Positions 12,500-25,262 are shown, numbered from the stretch's first letter. The stretch: DNA of 64,000 nt from Utricularia gibba (GCA_002189035.1 NEEC01000016.1:1759001-1823000); one strand, 5' to 3'. A program made the numbers and translations. The notes: generated by a model from the sequence alone, not told the origin.

Positions 12500-14399
12500 A
12501 TTATAAAGTATGATTAGTATAATAAATTGATAGTTCTAAAATGTGCTTATTGAAATAGGTTTAATAAGTTAAATAATTTTTTCAATGTAATATAATAAGC
12601 TAAATTCAACTTACATAGTTCATAAAAATTCAAGCATTTCAAAATAAACAATATGAAGGATCAATAATCATCATTTCAAACCACTATATGGTTCTTGAAA
12701 ACTTATTTGAGAAGGAAGCAAACTAGCTTGAGTTGGAAGTGATACATGATTGTATGCTTCACTATATAGTATTTTTTTAAAATCATCAATTTTCAACACA
12801 TCCATCTTGATCAACAACCTCAACTCATGTGTAGAGTTTATTACAATTTATGCATTCTTCATTGCAATATTTTGTTAATATAGTGAATTGTGTCTTATCA
12901 TTTTTCTTCTATACTCATCCAATTTATCAGTGATTGCTTTGATAACATCTTTTTTTTTTTTTTTTGGAGAAATCCCACTAAAGGTACAACCTTAAAATCA
13001 TAGCTTCTTAGCATTCTTTCGTCCAATGGGGTATTGTATAATTGGAACTCCTGAATTTACTTGTTTTATTACACTTGAAGGTATAGAAAATTGGACGGAT
13101 TATGAGTCACATATGATGCTCACTTTGTTTTTCTTCTTACTTCCATTATCTACATCTTATTTCTACATAAAATAAGGAGTTAATAAAAATAAAATAAGAT
13201 GTAAATAAAAATAAAATAATATGTAAATAAAAATAGATTTTACATTTATCCATTTTGATTGATCTCTAGGATTTTCCAAGCGTCCAAGCTTGTAAAAGGT
13301 TTACGATGTTTTTCTTAATATATCTTCAAGTTCATATTAATCACGTCGTAGTTGTTATAACCGCTTGGATTCTATCGTGAAATCCTATCATACATTCTAG
13401 AAAAAAATTGGACATCTATACTTAAGCTTTTCCACTTTTTCCTCAAGTTTTCAAGTTCATGAACTTTTCCATTTGTTCCATTAGACTTGATTGCATCACA
13501 ATAGAAAAAACCAATGGCTTTTCAGAATGACTATGTTTTCTTGGGAATTACCAGTAATTTTTTTTTATCAATGGAAGTGTTTTACCAAGCTTACATTAAT
13601 ATGTTGACTTTGTTATTTATCCATCATGTCATTGAAGTTATATTAATTTAAAAAAATTATCATTGAAAAAATGATCAAATGAATATTTAAATAAATATAT
13701 CTAAAATAAATACTATAAAACCAAATGTAATATGTCGAAATGATTCTAAAAAATTAGAAAATTATTTCAAAAATATATACAAGAAAATTATATATATATA
13801 TATATAATAGAATTCACAAATATTTAACATTAATCAAGTTTAATCAAATTTATGAGATATTACAAAAAATATAACTTTATATATCATAGTATATAACATA
13901 GTTATTTTATAAAAAGTTATAATTTAAAATATCAAACATCAATTAATATAGAAAATGTAATAGAAATCCTTCCAAAATATCCAAAAAAATTCAATATTTA
14001 GAAATTTTCTAAATCCTTCAATTAGTACAATTAATATAGAAAATGTAATAGAAATTTTGAGAACTTGCTAAAATACAAAAATCCTACATTACCTAGTAGT
14101 TGCAAACGAAAACTTGCAGATGAATCTTCACTTTTTGTCGAAACAGATCCGTTGCCCAAGAGAAAATGAGGAGATGAATTTGTGTATGAAGAAGTAGGGT
14201 TTATATATTAAATATATTAGAATAAAAGGAATTAAAAAAATATGAAAAATACTTAGTTGTCCATAGAGATAGATTGTCTGAGAATTGCAAATTACCAGAC
14301 AAAATTACACCACACATTGTTATTCAAAAGTTTTAATCATTTCCATCAATTTATGTGTCTATCATATCAGGATTGTTTGGACACAATGTGTATACTGTT
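12500..14399. other. AT-rich spacer, possible transposon remnant
   Basis: No long ORF. A T-run lies near 12950-12965 and a (TA)n tract near 13789-13805. A minus-strand reading of 12700-13450 gives scattered coding-like stretches that could be the second (Myb/SANT-like) ORF of a PIF/Harbinger element, but I could not confirm this. Confidence 0.35.
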
Positions 14400-14890
14400 A
14401 GGGCGTCCACATTCGTGTCCACTCAAATCAATTAATTTTTTTTCCACATCATCTTTTCTATCTTCTATATCACACTTATTTTAATTAAAATTTAATATTG
14501 AATGTTATACATCATCTTTATGTCCACTCTCACATTTATGTCCGGACATTTTATTATTTAATATTTAATATTTAATATTTATCTATTTTTATATTATTTA
14601 AATTCATTATTTATTATTTAAAAATACAACAATCATACAACATAAGAAACAACTTAATATGAGACACTTTAGATTAACCAAACTTAGCCTAAATATGATC
14701 GATCAAGTCCGTCTTGAATTGCATGTGCAACGTTTTTTCTCTGGATTTTATAAGTCTACCAAAATAGTCTTCAAAAGCATGAATATTTTATCCCGAAAAA
14801 TCGGACACTTTTCCAAGATTAATTTGATCATGATCTCCATGATTTGACTGCTCCTCTTCACCTTCATATTTCACTATCATATTTCTAAAA
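14400..14890 (-). pseudogene. Tail of a second PIF/Harbinger transposase
   Basis: On the minus strand about 14650-14880 reads REKTLHMQFKTDLIDHI then AKFG after a stop, matching the usual C-terminal motif (…LQ.DLIEHIW..FG) of plant Harbinger-type nucleases. At its downstream side TTAGGGCGTCCACATTCGTG (14399-14418) looks like a TTA target site followed by a Harbinger/Tourist-type terminus. The nuclease core is absent. This is probably a deletion derivative; the other end was not found. Confidence 0.5.
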
Positions 14891-15535
14891 TAAAAGGAAA
14901 TGCATGGTATGATTTCTAAAAAATAATTCTACATCATTTTTAGTTGTTCAAATATTTCTATGAATATGAAAAATATAAATGACTTCCAAATAGCAGTAAA
15001 ATTACTTCACAAACACAAATTAGACAAATATAAACAATTCTATTAGATTTAAAGTTTTTAAAAAACAAATACATAACTTACAATCTCAAAATAAGCATTA
15101 ATAAAGAAATTAACTATACCTACCTCTTCAAAATAATTCTACATCATTTTTAGGCGATATTCTATAATATGTCACTGAATTGTGTTTCATGGTGCTCTAG
15201 TTTTTTATATTCTTGCAGCTTTGTTTGTAGAATTTTGTCATCATATTCGTGATCACAGTTCTTTTAACTGCTTTATATTTTTGGGTTGTGAAGAATGTAA
15301 GTGGATGTATCTTGGTTGGTTTCAGATGGTGGAATAAACACTCTCATCTATTTGGAAATTTGAGTGTCTTGATGAGGAGGTAATGTTATTGCTTATGATT
15401 GCTCTGTAGGCTGGTTACTTGTTTCCGATTGATTTTATTTGCTTTGTACTGTAGTCTCTTCCTAGAACAAATAAGAAAGATTCGTGGCTGTTTTGGTGGA
15501 CTCCGTACATTACAGTGTGTTAATTCCTTTGACTC
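14891..15535. other. Unassigned spacer, target region of the copia insertion
   Basis: No recognised gene. A few exon-like stretches bounded by GT/AG lie at 15200-15400 but match no family I know. Confidence 0.35.
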
Positions 15536-15760
15536 TATTATGAACACAATCTGTGCAGATCTGGAGAATAAAGGAATAGAGGGAAGAACGCAAAGAGAAG
15601 AAATCTATTCATTCAAGTAAAAATCTATACATTGTCATTGAACTTAAATACATAAACGAATATGTGCAACAGTCATATTTCTTGACCTGACTACACCTTC
15701 AACTGCTTTAACATATGATTATTCACAACTTCAGCCTTGAGCATAGGCACACAGAGGCTT

Positions 15761-17043
15761 TGTTAAGTGTCATTTTCTAGTTAATTATTAGGTATTATTA
15801 TGTTAATTATGTATGAAGTCACCCAAATTAGGAGTCTTATTAGTAAATATTTGATTTTTACTAGAAAATTCCTATTTTCCCATTTTGTGTATATTTTATG
15901 TCTTTTTTCTCACACTTTGACCGATACATGTCAGGAGACTATCATAGAGTATTGCAGGAGTATTGCAGGTGGTCAGACTCTAAGTTTTCGTGCCTTGTAC
16001 GCGAGTTGGAATGATTGTGAGCAGAAGACTGACACTGGTCAAGGCCCTTGACTTACGGCATGTTAGAGTCTGCAGCAATGATTGAGCGCAAACTTGCACG
16101 CAAAGAAAGTCTGGTGGCGCACGCAAGACAGAAGGAATGATGGGAAGGGGACCCAAAGGAGTTAATGCACGTGGGAAGTCATATAAAAGCCACTTAGAGC
16201 ACTTAGTTTCGGACTTTTTTCCATTTCCTTACTAGACTTACACTTTTGAGTTCTCCCTCCCCTCGAAGGAGGAAGAACACTTAGTTTCTTTTCGTTTCTG
16301 TTTCCATGGCCCTTTCGGGCAAAAAACCTTTAGTTTCTGAGAAGTAGATGAAGTTTCCTTCCAAGTCTTGAGCAATACACTCAGTTCTTCACTGAATTCA
16401 ATTCAGATTCCGCATACTTCCACGCGTCTTGTTGCACTCTTAGTCAAGGTCCATGAGTAGCAGGCCACTTCTCGCGGATTTTGGTGCAGATCAAGATGAA
16501 GAGCATCAACTCCAACCCTGCTGGTTCGAGGGAAGTAGCATATTGTTTGTGGCCTAGGTACCGCGACAGTGGACAGGTTGTGACCTCGGACCTGCCACTG
16601 GCCATTGGCAACAGTTGGGCACACGCGCACAATTCGGTTTTGAAGGCAATCAAAGGCAATCCTCTTGTCTTCCTAATCGTCCAAGGGGGAATCACATGAG
16701 GCTATTCCCGTACCTCCTTATCAATCAGAGGGTAAGGGAGAGTAGGCTATTCCTTGCTCCTACAACCAGCTATTCGGAAGAAAACAGTGAAAACCGAGGC
16801 AAGGACGGAGAAAGGAAGGAGATGAAATCTTATTCCCAGGAACTGCGTACCGTAGTCAAGGCCCATTACTTAGGTTGTATCTTTCATTTCTGCATCTTAA
16901 AAACCCCATTTTACAAAACCGTGACATTTTGTAGAAGTTGCTTACAAAACACTTTTCACGAAAAACAACTCCCTGTGATCGATACTCGTACTACGCTTGT
17001 TGGTGTTTTACGTTTTAAATATTTAAGGAAACGACACGCAACA
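15761..17043 (+). mobile_element. Solo gypsy LTR nested in the copia 3' LTR
   Basis: Starts TGTTAAG and ends GCAACA, 1283 bases, with exact GGCTT target duplications at 15756-15760 and 17044-17048. Removing it and one TSD copy restores a 234-base copia LTR equal in length to the other one. It has an internal TATAAAAG and near its 3' end a TGTGATCGATACTCGTACTA block typical of large gypsy LTRs. Part of it (about 16340-16700) has a decayed inverted relative at 50.8-51.1 kb. Confidence 0.9.
16182..16189 (+). promoter_or_regulatory. LTR TATA box
   Basis: TATAAAAG inside the solo LTR, followed by a pyrimidine-rich leader, in the usual U3/R arrangement. It could drive read-through transcription rightwards. 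Confidence 0.5.
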
Positions 17044-17065
17044 GGCTTCTTTTAACATTTCCCTG

Positions 17066-17100
17066 CAAACTAAACATGTATTTTTAACATGTTTAGTTTG
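17066..17100. repeat. Perfect 14-base hairpin in the copia 3' region
   Basis: CAAACTAAACATGT, a seven-base loop ATTTTTA, then the exact reverse complement. It lies between the end of RNase H and the 3' LTR of the copia element. Confidence 0.85.
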
Positions 17101-20100
17101 AAGATAAGATAGTTGAATTGTGTTGAATGCAATTCTTTTGTAAATAGATCAGCTACCTGCTGCTTTGAAGTTACATAACTAACCTAAACATTTCCAGATT
17201 CCACTTATTCTCTAATAAAATGCAAATCCATCTCGAAGTGCTTGGTTCTTTCATGAAATATCGGGTTCTAAGATAGTTGAATTGCCAATTTGTTGTCACA
17301 CAGAAGTTGCGTTACATCCCGGACTTCGTAGTGAAATGATTGCAGCAAATTTTGAATCCATTTCATTTCGCATGGTGTTGATGAAAGTGCTCGGTACTCA
17401 GCTTCTCTTGAACTTCTCACTACAAGCTTCATCTTCTTGGATCTCCAACTTATTAGACTGTCACCCAAATAAATACAATAGCCATAGATAGATCATCTTG
17501 TGTCTTTGCAAGATCCCCAATCACTATCTGCATATGCAATTGACAATTGTTTTATCTTGGACTTCAGTAATATTCCTTGACCAACTATTCCCTTTAAGTA
17601 TCTAAGTTCATGAAATGCTACATTCAAATGAGAACTAGTCGGTTGATGCATAAACTATGATAGCACTTTGGTTGCATAACTGATATCTGGTCTTGTAAAG
17701 GTTAGATATAGCAGCCTACCTACAAGAATCCTATACATATTTGCATCCGACAGGGGCATATTGTCATTGAGTCTTGAGTCTATGATGAACTTCAATGGGG
17801 GTTGTAGCTGATCTACAACCAAGCATTCTGTAATCTGTCAATAAATCCAAAATATACTTCCTTTGACACAGTGATATGCCAGAGGCTGCTCGAGTTATTT
17901 CTAGACCCAAGAAACATTTAGGCGCTCCCAAGTCTTTGAGCTTGAATTTTCTAGACAAGAATCTGACTACTACTTCCAATTGCTGACCATCGGTACCACC
18001 AATCACGATATCATCCACATACACGACTAACACCAATATGCCACCATTGTGCAGCTGTGTTGTGAACAGAGAGTAATCTGCTGGGCTCTGTTTGAAACCA
18101 AACTCCTTCATAGCAGTAGAGAACATAGAGTTCCACTAATAGGTGGCTTGCTTCAGACCATAAATCGTCCGGTTTAGCTTACAAGCTAATTTTTTATCCA
18201 TGCCATAAGGCATTATACTAGTGTATCCAGGAAGGAGGTCCATATGTATGGTCTCTTTGATTTCACCATTAAAGAATGCATTATTGATATCCAATTGTCT
18301 GAAAGTTCATTGCTCATAAGTTGCTAAGGCAAAAAATGTCTGAATGGTAGTGTGCTTTGCCACTGGACTGAATGTTTCTTCAGGGTCGATGCCATAAATT
18401 TGACTATAGCCTTTGGCAACTAATCGTGACTTGAGTCTGTCCACAGTGCCATTTGACAGTAACTTCTTGGTATATAACCAACTATTATCAATAGTATGGT
18501 GTGCTTGTGATATAGCCATGACCAGCCAAGTGTTGTTCATAGCAAGGGCATTGATCTTTATGCTCATCAAAGTTACTCATGCAGGCTCCTATGCAACCTC
18601 TGCATAGGTGGTTAGTACCTGAATTTCAGATAAGCTAGTGACGTAAGCAGCATGCTGAGGAGACAGCCGACGAGTAGATAGAACATCAGAGATGGGGTGT
18701 GATGTTGAACAAGCAATAATGGGGTCTGATAGAGAATGTTGGTAGTCTTGGAGGTAAATCAGGAGCTTTCTAAGTCGGTGGGGTCGCAGACATTGTGTTG
18801 ATGCCTCAGCATGAGGTGGTGGGACCTCCATAGAAGTGGCTAGTCCATTTGTTGGCTGGTTGGGGGGGTATCGATTGCTAAGGTGGGGTCCATGGGATCC
18901 ATAGTCGCTGTAAATAAGTGCTCAGCATTGGTAGGGAGAGATGGTTTTGACCAAGGACCTGTACTTTCATAGGAAGATGCTCTAGTGGTTTCAAGACTGA
19001 GCAATTTGTGAGCTAACAAGCGTCAGGGTTAGTAACAACTGGAAGAATTATGTTCGCAAAAAAATTTGGTGAAAAGTGAAATATATGCTCGTAAAAGACA
19101 ACATCTCAAGAGATAAAAACAGCTTTAGATTAGAGATCATATACAACATAGTCTTTGATATATGCGGGGTAACCTAAAAATACACATATCTTATCCCTAG
19201 GATCAAATTTGCTGCGATTTCTAGATAATGTGGCAATAAAACATAAAGAACCAAAGACACGTAAGTGGCGATATTCTAGTGATTTGTCGGTGAGTTTCTC
19301 ATAGGGTGTGAGACAATCAAGTTTCAACACAGGCAACCGATTAATGAGATGTGTAGCAGTCAACAAAGCATAGCCCCAAAATTCTAAAAGAATAGAAGAT
19401 TGTAGTAATAATGCTCTAGTGACATTAAGCAAATGTTGGTGCTTGCATTCTACAACTCCGTTTTGTTGAGGAATATCAACACAAGTGATTTGGTGAATGA
19501 TTCCTTGCTCGAGGAACTGTGGAAAATTAAATTCCTTGGCATTGTCACTACACATTACACGGACTGTACCATTGTATTGTCGAGAAGCCATCGATGTGAA
19601 GTGAGAAATCACAGTAGCAGCTTCATATTTATGGCACATAAGGTAGGTCCATGTAGCTTTGATGAACTCATCCACAATTGTTAAAAAATATTTGTGCCCC
19701 TATGAGTAGGTATCCTAGAGGGGTCCCAAGTGTCTATATGCACTAACTCAAAGGACTGTGTCGAGGTAGAAACAGATTTAGGAAAAGGGTGTCTCCTGTG
19801 TTTTTCAAAAGGGCATGTGAGACAGACTTTTGATGGCAGCGCTTTGATAGATGACTGAAATTTGGAAATATGAGGGATGATTTTATGAGAGAAGTTCCCA
19901 ATCTATAATGCCATATATCAAATGTAGTAGAAGAACATGAATTATCAGTTGAAAATACACTGCAAGTAAAGGACTCTCGGGTCACTCTAGGATACAAAAC
20001 ATTAAAAGCTGGAACAACAGGTTGTTGTAGCACATGGTTGTTGGCTCTTTTTAAAAATACAGAGGCTATGATGCACTCTACCCATGCCAATCGTCTTCCA

Positions 20101-21540
20101 TGTGTACAAATACTGAAGGAAACAAAGTGAAGAAATAAATGTGGCAAGGATTTGGTTTTCGAAAGCGAATGTATTGAGAGTAAGTTGACACGAAAGGAGG
20201 GAATATATAAAACATTTTATATTGTGATAGAGTCATTAAGTATGACGGGCCAATGCATGAGACTTCAACCGAATTCCCATTCAAAAACTTGACTACCCCG
20301 GAATGTGGTCTATTGGAAGCAATCAGGTCAATATTGCCACACATGTGCTCATTGGCACCTGTATCAATTACCCATGAAGCCGTGCATAAGTTAGAAATTG
20401 TAACATCAGGGAGTGTACCAACAGAAGTGTCCAGAGGAGGAGTTGGTCCTTGTGCAGTAGTAGAAGTGGAAGCCAGAACCACTTATTGATTTTTTAAATG
20501 CTATAGTAGTGCTTGCAGCTGGCCATGAGTGATTGGGGCCATAGCAGAGGAGTCCACATGTTATGTCTGCAATGCAAAATGATTAGAAAAAGAAGGGGAT
20601 GTATCAGAAACCTTTTTCTTCTTTGGTTGACAGTTAGGGGATAGCCAACCAATTTGTAGCACTTCTCAATTGTGTGGTTCTCTAGTCCACAATGTAGACA
20701 TTTCTGTTTCTGACGAGGGGGAATAAGCACCTTGCCTTTAGAAGGAGTGGGAGGATCGACTTGGAGAGACGTTGCTCTTCCTGATAATCCATATTAAAAA
20801 CTTCTTCTACTGAGAGTAAGGGTGTCTACAATAAAATTTGCGAACGGTTCACCGCAAACTCTGGGTTCAACATGTCAAGGAATTTATATATTTGGTCATC
20901 CTGGTATTGCTTATGGAAGGTCTCAAAGTATACATTATTGCACATAACATAAGAACAATGAGGCCGCAGTCTGTAATGTTCAAGTTCAGCTAGCAGCACA
21001 GTATACTTGTTATAGAAAGTATCCAAAGAATTCGAGTCCTGAACCAGATTGCCAAGGTCATGTTGAAGCTGAAAAATACGAGAAGTGGAGATTGAGCCCA
21101 GCGTTTTTCAAGGCTGACCCAGATATCTCGTGCATTGGATTTGAAGAACACAGATGAGAATACAGCAGGATCAATGCAATGAATAAACTAAGCAACAATT
21201 AGATCATTGCAGCGAGCCATTACTTGTAAAGTGGATCTGTGTGTGGTGGTTACGGTAGAGACCCATCTATGAACCCTAGCTTATTTCTAGTGGAGAGACC
21301 AAGGCGAACCCCCTTTGCCCAAGATGCATAGTTATCACCAATAAGGCATGTGGAGGTGAGTTGAACTTCAGGAGTATCACCAGAAAGTAAAGGGTATGGG
21401 TCTATTGAAGAGAGCATCGGTTGTAGGCTAGCAGTGCATAATGTAGCAATGAGCTGTGATGCAAAACCTGCAGCCTCTCTCGATGTATCATTCATTTTGA
21501 GATGAATATAGAGTGCCACTTGACAGGAATGAAGCAAGAA
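17090..21540 (-). pseudogene. Copia gag-pol polyprotein, broken
   Basis: Domains read from right to left: gag (about 21540-20830), CCHC knuckle CLHCGLENHTIEKC (about 20690), protease with the WVIDTGANEHMCG active site (about 20370), integrase with CSDNAKEF and the NGVVECKH glutamate (19675-19130), reverse transcriptase with YVDD (about 18030), and RNase H with EAEYRALSS, ending near 17090. Many stops and frameshifts break it, and the pieces lie in different frames. It encodes no working enzyme now. It is described only as a decayed transposon gene. Confidence 0.88.
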
Positions 21541-21556
21541 TAGGAGGAGAATTAAA

Positions 21557-21568
21557 GCTCTGATACCA
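21557..21568 (-). other. Copia primer binding site
   Basis: Minus strand TGGTATCAGAGC, the common initiator-tRNA-Met complementary site of plant copia elements, directly adjacent to the 5' LTR. Confidence 0.9.
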
Positions 21569-21807
21569 TGTTATGAACACAATCTACACAGATCTGGAGA
21601 ATGAAGGAACAAAGGGAAGAACACAGAGAGAAGAAATCTATTCATTCAATTAAAAATCTATACATTGTCATTGAACTTAAATACATAAACGAATATGTGC
21701 AACAGTCATATTTCTTGACTTGACTACACCTTCAACTACTTTAACATCTGATTATTCACAACTTCAACCTTGAGCGTAGGCACTCAGAGGCTTCCTTTAA
21801 TAAACTC

Positions 21808-23023
21808 CAAGTTCGGCTTTGTTGTATTTTTTACTCAAACAAATCAATGAATTCTTGGACTTGATGGGAGTGGATTCAGATTCTAGTATTTCTTGGGCAC
21901 TTTAAGCATTTATAAAGTTGAAGACCTTGAGGCCTCCTTTTTCTTTCTTTGCAGGTTGTTTCATGGATCATATTTGCAGTGTTCTCTCTTATCAGATTAC
22001 ATGAGGACTATCTTTGTGTCTGCTTGAGCCTTAGCGTTGCCAATGTTGTCGGCTTCACTAAATTCCTGAAAGGTGTGGCCTTATAATCACCTATCCATGA
22101 TCCATCTCCCACACGTATGACACAAATCACACACTTTGATTGAAATGTATCTTCAAAGAATGACATCTTTTTTTTACAAACAGATGCCAAGAAGCATATT
22201 CAACACTTTGCCACTCAGACCATTGCTTCTCGGCTTTCATCTACGATGCAATCCGCATTTAGCGTAGTCTAAGTGGTTTATTTGAAATTTCAGATGATCA
22301 TATGGAAGAATTTGGCTCCTCATTGTGTAGTTGTGTAGAGATTACCCTTGCGCCCCATGTCCCAATCCCTCTTCTGCTACTTGCTTCTCTTCTTATTCAA
22401 TGGATTCGACTGAATACTGCACTGTTAAAAAAGTTTTACTGTAATTAAAAATGGCCCTGTGTTAGGTTCAGATCAGCCACCGTCCACAACCAGTGAAATT
22501 TGTCTGAAAATGTAACACCCTAGAAGCTGATAGTGCAACAACTGTAGCAGCCTTAAAAACAGGGGATGAAAACTGTGAACCGCTGTCATATAATTGCATC
22601 TGCTTCGGGCCCATCGCTAGAAAAAGAGTCACATTACGAAACCATGGGATAAGGACAATTGCCGAACCATACCCTTGTTCTCTTTTAATACCACTCTATC
22701 ATCACCGGCTCCAAGTTGTTGTACCAGAGCACGGAAGCTTGAATCTTTTAGCCAAGTTGATAATTTTCAGAAAATCCCTTTTCCTGTAAAGGTTTTCCGA
22801 CAATTGTGTGACGGCATTTTAGTGATAGCGTTGATTGTTTCGGGATTTATGTGATGAATACCCATAGATCATTTGCGTTTGATCCCACAGTCTAGTTCTC
22901 GTTAGATACGGATTTTGATCATTTCCTTGGATATGCTTGTCGTTTGCCTTCTAATCTGAGCTTTCTGTGTTGTTATTGAAATCTGTCTGCCTCTAACGTT
23001 GGCCGAATATGGGTTGATTGTAG
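21808..23023. other. Spacer and upstream region of the pyroglutamyl peptidase gene
   Basis: No supported ORF. The last 200-300 bases should hold the promoter and 5' UTR of the next gene; no clear TATA box is seen. Confidence 0.5.
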
Positions 23024-24195
23024 ATGGGTTCTGAAGGGCCTACTCCACCAATAACTATCCATGTTACAGGATTCAAAAAGTTCTATGGAGTTGCAGAAAA
23101 TCCAACTGAAACGATTGTTAATAACCTTCAGTGTTACATCAATGAGCGAGGTCTGTCTAAAGGGTTCATCCTCAGGAGTTGCAACGTTCTTGAAAGTGCA
23201 GGCCGTGGAGCTCTTGAATCTTTGCACCAAATGCTGCAATCTTCTTTGATCAAAGATGCCGATAGCTTGACTAATGAGAGAGTTGTGTGGGTCAGTTGTT
23301 TAGATTTCGGTGCATTACTATTCTTTTATGCTTTGTTATCTTTGAATCCCCCAGCCATTAGTAGCTTAAAATCAGCTGTAATCAAACAAGAAGAGAACTT
23401 GCAGCCTGAAATTTCAATTTTCTTTCACTCTTTATTCATGTAATAGTTTTGGTAGAGTGACTGTGCAGTTGTGAAGCGGATGCTTCATTTATTTGCAGTC
23501 ATTGCATTCTTGGTTCCCAAGCTAAGAGCCCCTTTTTGGAGGGGGTTATTTCGAATCAAATAATCAGTTCTTCCTGCTGATACTCCAATCGCAGGTACAT
23601 TTTGGTGTGAATAGTGGCGCAACACAATTTGCGGTGGAGAATCGAGCTGTCAACGAAGCCACATTTCGCTACCCTGATGAGATGGGATGGAAGCCTCAGG
23701 TTTTTCAAATGTAGAATTAAAATGCTCAATGCTTGTGATTCAGTATTGACATCATTCATTCTTGTCGCAGAAAATTCCCATTGTTCCTGCAGATGGTGGG
23801 ATATCAAAAGTTCGTCTGGTAAGTTTACTTTTTCTCTGTTCTCCAAATCACCACCAGCAAAGAACCCGTAAAGCAAGGTTCCAAAATGCCAACTTGAACT
23901 CCCGATATAGACAGGAGGGGAGCTTGAGTCCTACTTTTTTTTTCAATGGTTGCAGAGTTGTCTTCCGGTAGAGGATATCGTGAAGTCTTTAGCGAAGATG
24001 GGGCACAAAGTGACCATCTCCGACGATGCGGGCCGGTTCGTATGCAACTATGTGTACTACCAGTCGCTCCGATTCGCAGAGCAGAATGGGATCAAATCAG
24101 TGTTTGTTCACGTACCACTCTTCTTGACCATTGATCAAGAGACTCAGATGGCGTTTGCAGCTTCCCTCTTGGAGGTTGTTGCTGCTCTGTCTTGA
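23024..24195 (+). CDS. Pyroglutamyl-peptidase I (pyrrolidone-carboxylate peptidase), family C15
   Basis: Cysteine peptidase that removes N-terminal pyroglutamate from peptides; cytosolic, as no signal peptide is seen. Four coding exons: 23024-23290, 23595-23699, 23771-23818 and 23956-24195, all GT/AG and all phase 0, giving 219 residues, the usual plant length. Catalytic features are visible: glutamate in the ENRAVNEA region of exon 2, cysteine in DDAGRFVCNYVYYQ, and histidine in VFVHVPL (exon 4). VTGFKKF near the N-terminus is the conserved family start. An AATAAA at 24231-24236 is a likely polyadenylation signal. The next gene on the same strand is a SAM synthetase; no functional link is implied. 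Confidence 0.93.
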
Positions 24196-24514
24196 AACTG
24201 TTTGTGGAAAACGTGGGATTAGTGCAGTCAAATAAAATCAATATGCATTCGTCTTACGAGGTTGGTATTGATAAGGACTTCACAGCACACCGTTTACCTG
24301 CGAAAAACATTAAACAAAATCTGTATTCCTATCGATTTGTAAAGTTTTGAAATTGTCAAATGGTATTATGGTAAGTACGCGGTGTAGTAACCAGCCGGCG
24401 ATTCTGATGGATCTCGACCGTGGACTCCCCAGATCTACCAAATCTTCGGACGGTTGAGAACGAAGGATGTACACTCCTAAACAAACGTTAGGGTGGCAGA
24501 TGCCACCTACTATA

Positions 24515-24576
24515 CAGTCTACGACTCTTCTCCATGCGACCACGCCAGTCTACGACTCTTCTCCATGCGACCACGC
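24515..24576. repeat. Perfect tandem duplication of 31 bases, SAM synthetase promoter
   Basis: 24515-24545 and 24546-24576 are identical. They lie about 35 bases upstream of the candidate TATA box of the first SAM synthetase. Just upstream, GGTGGCA-GA-TGCCACC (24492-24507) is a short inverted repeat. Confidence 0.9.
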
Positions 24577-24612
24577 TTGCCTTTAATGCTACAGATTCAT
24601 TCCCTCACCAAT

Positions 24613-24621
24613 CTATAAGAG
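24613..24621 (+). promoter_or_regulatory. Candidate TATA box of SAM synthetase 1
   Basis: CTATAAGAG at about the right distance from a leader that would begin near 24640-24650 and end at the 5' UTR intron donor at 24712. Confidence 0.45.
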
Positions 24622-24711
24622 CGGATATTCAATAAGCAAGATCGCGCAAAGAGTGGAAGGGCATTTCCTGGATTGCCGCAGCCTTCAAGTTCTCTGCTTT
24701 CGTCGCGACTG

Positions 24712-25253
24712 GTATGGCTTTTGTCAAAATTTGCATTCTGGGTGAAGCTTGTTGTGGGTCGTTTTGCTTCAGGTGAAGTGGGGTTTGCTTGAAATGATTC
24801 TTCTCTGTCTGTTTGTTTCTAATAGAGCCAAAGGCTGAACCTTTATTGGAGAACTCGTTTTGGGAGTCGATATTTTTTCTTCTGTTTACGAGATTAGTAT
24901 TGTCATTCAGCCATGGCTCAAGAGTCCGATCTGACCCTGAAACGGATCTATCAATCTATTGGTGATTCAACGAGTCCATGAACATTATTCTGCCATTGTG
25001 CTACTGATCTGATGGTTCCTCCTATATCCAGTTGTTGGAACCTTGCTTCGGCTGCTACATGCCCGCGTTCTCTCGTTGTAGATATCAGAAAAAATTGCTA
25101 AAATATCATTCTCTCCTTTTATTCTCAACGATCTTGTGCTTTTCTTATAATATCTGTAATAGCTTTAATAACTGCATTGGATCTTGCATTAGACTGAGAA
25201 GTTACTTTCTTGATAAATTCCTCATTGATGATGTTGGATTTTGCACATCGCAG
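24712..25253 (+). other. 5' UTR intron of SAM synthetase 1
   Basis: Donor GTATGG at 24712, acceptor CATCGCAG ending at 25253, nine bases before the start codon. Plant SAM synthetase genes usually have an uninterrupted coding region and a single intron in the leader. It explains the in-frame upstream ORF from 25032 as intron sequence. Confidence 0.75.
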
Positions 25254-25262
25254 GGTAAGGAA

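Larger units (their letters stand above)
15536..21802 (-). mobile_element. Full-length Ty1/copia retrotransposon (minus orientation)
   Basis: The 5' LTR is 21569-21802 (234 bases). The 3' LTR is 15536-15760 plus 17049-17057, also 234 bases once the nested solo LTR is removed. I count about 17 differences between LTRs. Flanking five-mers are GACTC (15531-15535) and AACTC (21803-21807). The minus-strand primer binding site TGGTATCAGAGC lies directly inside the 5' LTR, and the polyprotein order gag-PR-IN-RT-RH is the copia order. The terminal dinucleotide has mutated at one end of each LTR copy (TG to TA on the left, CA to TA on the right), consistent with an old, methylated copy. Confidence 0.92.

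Noticed and set aside
22200-22440. Small RNA gene suggested by a CTTCTCGGCTTT string
   Set aside because: No promoter elements or fold to support an snRNA gene.
25032-25262. N-terminal extension of the first SAM synthetase (470 codons in total)
   Set aside because: It lies in the leader intron (donor 24712, acceptor ending 25253), and the extra residues do not match the family; the normal start is 25263.
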